The notes beneath the pieces were generated by a model. That model had not been told where the DNA came from, made no database searches, and worked only from the letters and a program-made list of their open reading frames with translations. Positions 45,476-48,399 of a stretch of DNA of 48,399 bases are shown here, piece by piece; the first letter of the stretch is position 1, and every line of letters starts with the position of its first letter. The DNA is from JAVWPP01 sp036635835 (lineage in GTDB: Bacteria; Bacillota; Clostridia; TANB77; CAG-465), in the NCBI GenBank assembly GCA_036635835.1, contig JAVWPP010000006.1, positions 1 through 48,399 of the forward strand, read 5' to 3'. The translations under genes were made by a program, and so were the position numbers.

Positions 45476-48298
45476 TTATTTTAAATATTTCTTTAAAAAT
45501 CTACCTGTATGACTTTCTACGCATTTAGCTACCTCTTCTGGAGTACCGGTAGTTACTATGTTTCCACCTTTTTTACCGCCCTCTGGTCCTAAATCTATTA
45601 TATAGTCTGCTGATTTAATTATATCTAAATTATGTTCAATTATTATTGCAGAATTTCCTCCATCTACTAATCTATTTAGTATTTGAATTAGATTCTTAAC
45701 ATCGTGCATATGAAGACCAGTAGTTGGTTCATCTAATATATACATTGTTTTGCCTGTGCTTCTTTTAGCAAGCTCAGTTGCAAGTTTTACTCTTTGCGCT
45801 TCTCCGCCTGAAAGTGTTGTAGAAGATTGACCAAGTTTTATATATCCAAGTCCTACATCTACAAGAGTTTGTAATCTGTTTTTTACAGGCGTAACGTTTT
45901 CGAAAAACTTAAGAGCTTCTTCTATTGTCATATCTAAAACTTCTGCAATATTCTTACCTTTATATTTTACTTCTAAAGTTTCTCTACTATATCTTTTACC
46001 TTTACATATTTCACAAGGCACATATACATCTGCTAAAAAATGCATTTCTATTTTAATTATCCCGTCTCCAGAACAAGCTTCGCATCTTCCACCTGGAACA
46101 TTAAAACTAAATCTACCTTTTTGGTAGCCTCTAACTTTAGCTTCATTTGTCATAGAAAAAATATCTCTAATGTAATTAAAAATGCCACAGTATGTTGCTG
46201 GATTAGATCTTGGCGTTTTTCCAATTGGAGACTGATCTATATTTATTACTTTGTCTAAATTTTCAATACCTTTAATGCTAGTAAAGGAAGCACTTTTAGC
46301 TCTTGCTCTGTTAAGCTCAGTTGCAAGTACTTTAGCTATTATACCATTAACAAGAGATGATTTACCAGAGCCAGATACTCCAGTTACACATGTCATAACT
46401 GAAAGTGGTATTTTAACATCTATATTTTTAAGGTTATTTTCTCTTGCGCCTTTTACTTCTAAACATTTGCTTTTTACTATTTTTCTTCTTTTCTCGGGAA
46501 CCTCGATTTTAAGTTTTCCAGATAAATATTTACCCGTTAAACTGTCCTCACATTTTTTCATTCCTTCTACTGTTCCAGCGTACATTATATTTCCGCCATG
46601 CACCCCTGCACCTGGTCCAATGTCTACTATATAATCTGCTTCTTCCATAGTTTCTTCATCATGTTCTACAACTATTAAAGTGTTACCTAAGTCTCGCATT
46701 TTCTTTAATGAACAAAGTAACTTTTCGTTGTCTCTTTGATGAAGTCCTATGCTTGGCTCATCTAAAATATATAGGACACCTGTAAGCCCAGATCCTATTT
46801 GAGTTGCAAGCCTTATTCTTTGTGCTTCTCCACCAGACAAGGTACCTGCAGATCTTGTTAAAGATAAATACTCAAGACCAACATCTATTAGGAAAGTAAG
46901 CCTTGCTTTTAGCTCTTTAAAAATAGGACTAGCAATTATGTTTTCTTTTTCAGTAAGCTTTATACTTTCTAAAAATTCTCGTATTTCTGTTATAGATAAA
47001 CTACAAAGCTCATGTATATTTAGTCCTTTTATTCTAACGGCTAAGCTTTCTTTTTTTAACCTTTCGCCTTTACATGCACTACACGGAATTTTATTCATAT
47101 ATAGCTCATAAAAAGCTCTTGCACCTTTAGATGTTGTTTCGTTGTGCCTTCTTTCTAAAATGTTTATTATACCTTCAAAAGGAGCCTCAAAATCTCTAAC
47201 TAAAGTTTTTGTTATATGTTTGAATTTGATTTTTTCGTTTGCACTTCCGTATAGAAGAACGTTATAAAAAGCTTCTGGAAGGTCCTTTATTTTTGTGCTA
47301 GGTTTTACGTTATAATGTTTGCATAATCCTTCAATATACATCATAGCAATTCCATCTGCTTTAGCATTTGTCCATGCTTTTATTGCGCCTTGCTCATTTA
47401 GTCTCATGTTCTTATCTGGTAGTATTCTATCTGGGTCCATTTCTAGTAATTCGCCTATACCAGTGCAGCTTTTACAAGCACCATATGGAGTGTTAAATGA
47501 GAACATTCTTGGTGCAAGTTCTTCTATAGATACGTTGCAATCTGCACATGCAAAGTTTTGACTAAACACCATTATTTCTTTTCCTACTACGTCTATATTA
47601 ACTAAATTATTTGCATGGTTTAATGCAAGTTCTACAGACTCTGCAAGTCTTTTTCTGATAGAGTCTTTAACAACTAGTCTATCTACTACAATTTCAATAT
47701 CATGTTTTTTTGTTTTTTCAAGCGGCTGTATTTCTTCTGAAAGATCGAAAATTTTTCCGTCTATTCTTATACGTATGAATCCTTCTTTAGCTGCATTTTC
47801 TAGTACTTTAATATGTTCTCCTTTTTTACCTCTTATAACGGGCGCTAAAATTTGAATTTTTGTACCTTCTTCTAAAGACATTATTTTATCTACTATTTGA
47901 TCTATTGTTTGTTTGTCTATTTTCTTACCGCAGATAGGGCAATATGGAATACCTATTCTAGCGTATAATAGTCTTAAATAATCATAAATTTCTGTAACAG
48001 TTCCAACTGTAGAACGCGGATTTTTAGATGTTGTTTTTTGGTCTATAGCAATCGCTGGAGAAAGACCTTCTATGCTTTCTACATCTGGCTTTTCCATTAT
48101 GCCAAGAAACTGCCTTGCATATGAAGATAAAGATTCAACATATCTTCTTTGTCCTTCTGCATAAATAGTGTCAAAGGCAAGGCTAGATTTACCTGAGCCA
48201 GATAGCCCTGTAAATACAACTAATTTATCTCTTGGAACTTCTAAATCTACATTTTTTAAATTGTTTTCTTTAGCTCCTTTTATTATTATTTTATCCAT
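45476..48298 (-). CDS. uvrA: excinuclease ABC subunit A
   Basis: 940 aa, complete. Two ABC ATPase modules: first Walker A GLSGSGKSSLAFDTIYAEGQ, second GVSGSGKSSLVNGI; signature LSGGEAQRIRLA and LSGGEAQRVKLA; Walker B LYILDEPSIGLH and MYILDEPTTGLH. Cys4 zinc modules at CADCNV...CKSC and CEACSGDG...CEICKG. It finds bulky lesions in nucleotide excision repair with UvrB. uvrB is not in the window. A GGAGG lies 14 bases before the ATG, longer than usual; no other in-frame start exists. Operon with the basic protein at 44824. Confidence 0.98.
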   Translation of the reverse strand: MDKIIIKGAKENNLKNVDLEVPRDKLVVFTGLSGSGKSSLAFDTIYAEGQRRYVESLSSYARQFLGIMEKPDVESIEGLSPAIAIDQKTTSKNPRSTVGTVTEIYDYLRLLYARIGIPYCPICGKKIDKQTIDQIVDKIMSLEEGTKIQILAPVIRGKKGEHIKVLENAAKEGFIRIRIDGKIFDLSEEIQPLEKTKKHDIEIVVDRLVVKDSIRKRLAESVELALNHANNLVNIDVVGKEIMVFSQNFACADCNVSIEELAPRMFSFNTPYGACKSCTGIGELLEMDPDRILPDKNMRLNEQGAIKAWTNAKADGIAMMYIEGLCKHYNVKPSTKIKDLPEAFYNVLLYGSANEKIKFKHITKTLVRDFEAPFEGIINILERRHNETTSKGARAFYELYMNKIPCSACKGERLKKESLAVRIKGLNIHELCSLSITEIREFLESIKLTEKENIIASPIFKELKARLTFLIDVGLEYLSLTRSAGTLSGGEAQRIRLATQIGSGLTGVLYILDEPSIGLHQRDNEKLLCSLKKMRDLGNTLIVVEHDEETMEEADYIVDIGPGAGVHGGNIMYAGTVEGMKKCEDSLTGKYLSGKLKIEVPEKRRKIVKSKCLEVKGARENNLKNIDVKIPLSVMTCVTGVSGSGKSSLVNGIIAKVLATELNRARAKSASFTSIKGIENLDKVINIDQSPIGKTPRSNPATYCGIFNYIRDIFSMTNEAKVRGYQKGRFSFNVPGGRCEACSGDGIIKIEMHFLADVYVPCEICKGKRYSRETLEVKYKGKNIAEVLDMTIEEALKFFENVTPVKNRLQTLVDVGLGYIKLGQSSTTLSGGEAQRVKLATELAKRSTGKTMYILDEPTTGLHMHDVKNLIQILNRLVDGGNSAIIIEHNLDIIKSADYIIDLGPEGGKKGGNIVTTGTPEEVAKCVESHTGRFLKKYLK

Positions 48299-48335
48299 AC
48301 TTTATTTTGCAACCTCCGTTTTTATTACTTTATAT

Positions 48336-48364
48336 ATTATAGCACAAAACTATGTGAAATACAA
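48336..48364 (-). promoter_or_regulatory. uvrA promoter
   Basis: TTGTAT (48359-48364), 17-bp spacer, TATAAT (48336-48341), minus strand. No obvious LexA box next to it. Confidence 0.65.
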
Positions 48365-48399
48365 TTTTTTTGCAAAGAAAGAGTTAGAAATATCTTAAT

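Noticed and set aside
1..48399. CRISPR arrays, insertion sequences, prophage genes, tRNA and rRNA genes
   Set aside because: Looked for on both strands; no regularly spaced repeats, transposase or phage proteins, and no tRNA-like cloverleaf other than that of tmRNA.

Overview
The window is 48.4 kb of very AT-rich DNA from a low-GC Gram-positive bacterium, most likely an uncultured member of Clostridia. Support for this: a Clostridia-type gene set (YqhQ/DUF1385 joined to PrmC, WhiA next to HemW, a TIGR03905 TSCPD protein, TIGR00266, GtrA, histidine kinases with 7TM sensors), strong AGGAGG ribosome-binding sites, a T-box leader on ileS, and near-consensus sigma-A promoters almost all with a 17-bp spacer. 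I see no phage, transposon, plasmid, CRISPR, rRNA or tRNA. It looks like ordinary chromosome, and about 34 of 45 genes lie on the minus strand.

Layout. 0-5.3 kb: small membrane proteins, a TPR protein, a membrane-anchored SNase-fold protein without active-site residues, yebC, and a TIGR00266 protein. 5.6-6.8 kb: a plus-strand operon of two membrane-anchored coiled-coil proteins, the second with a histone-H1-like Lys/Ala/Pro tail. 6.9-10.1 kb: polA with a lytic transglycosylase. 10.2-13.0 kb: four lineage-specific hypothetical genes. 13.1-16.8 kb: an overlapping operon DUF1385-PrmC fusion / short WhiA / HemW. 16.9-21.5 kb: cell-surface and membrane genes: a transglutaminase-like protein, an ATC-hydrolase-family protein, tiny membrane proteins, a Cys-rich repeat protein with a sigma-K-like promoter, and an amidase. 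21.7-25.2 kb: ileS with an isoleucine T-box. 25.4-29.0 kb: two tandem paralogous histidine kinases with no response regulator. 29-31.8 kb: LD-carboxypeptidase, TSCPD protein, membrane protein, GtrA. 31.8-36.9 kb: operon of small protein / priA / cca, then a GNAT acetyltransferase and an orphan. 37.1 kb: tmRNA. 37.6-42.9 kb: ligA, murD-pgsA, and a monofunctional GT51 transglycosylase. 43-48.3 kb: an M24 aminopeptidase, an orphan, and uvrA followed by a small basic protein.

Two themes recur. One is DNA replication and repair (polA, ligA, priA, uvrA, cca); PolA and LigA both carry pentapeptides resembling the sliding-clamp-binding motif. The other is the cell envelope (murD, GT51, lytic transglycosylase, amidase, LD-carboxypeptidase, pgsA, GtrA).

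Most noteworthy: an isoleucyl-tRNA synthetase whose class-I HXGH signature reads GIHH (a form linked to extreme mupirocin resistance) under a T-box with an odd antiterminator; the Cys-rich repeat protein with a sigma-K-like promoter; the membrane coiled-coil operon with a histone-like tail; the orphan tandem 7TM kinases; the DUF1385-PrmC fusion; and two families of intergenic repeats.
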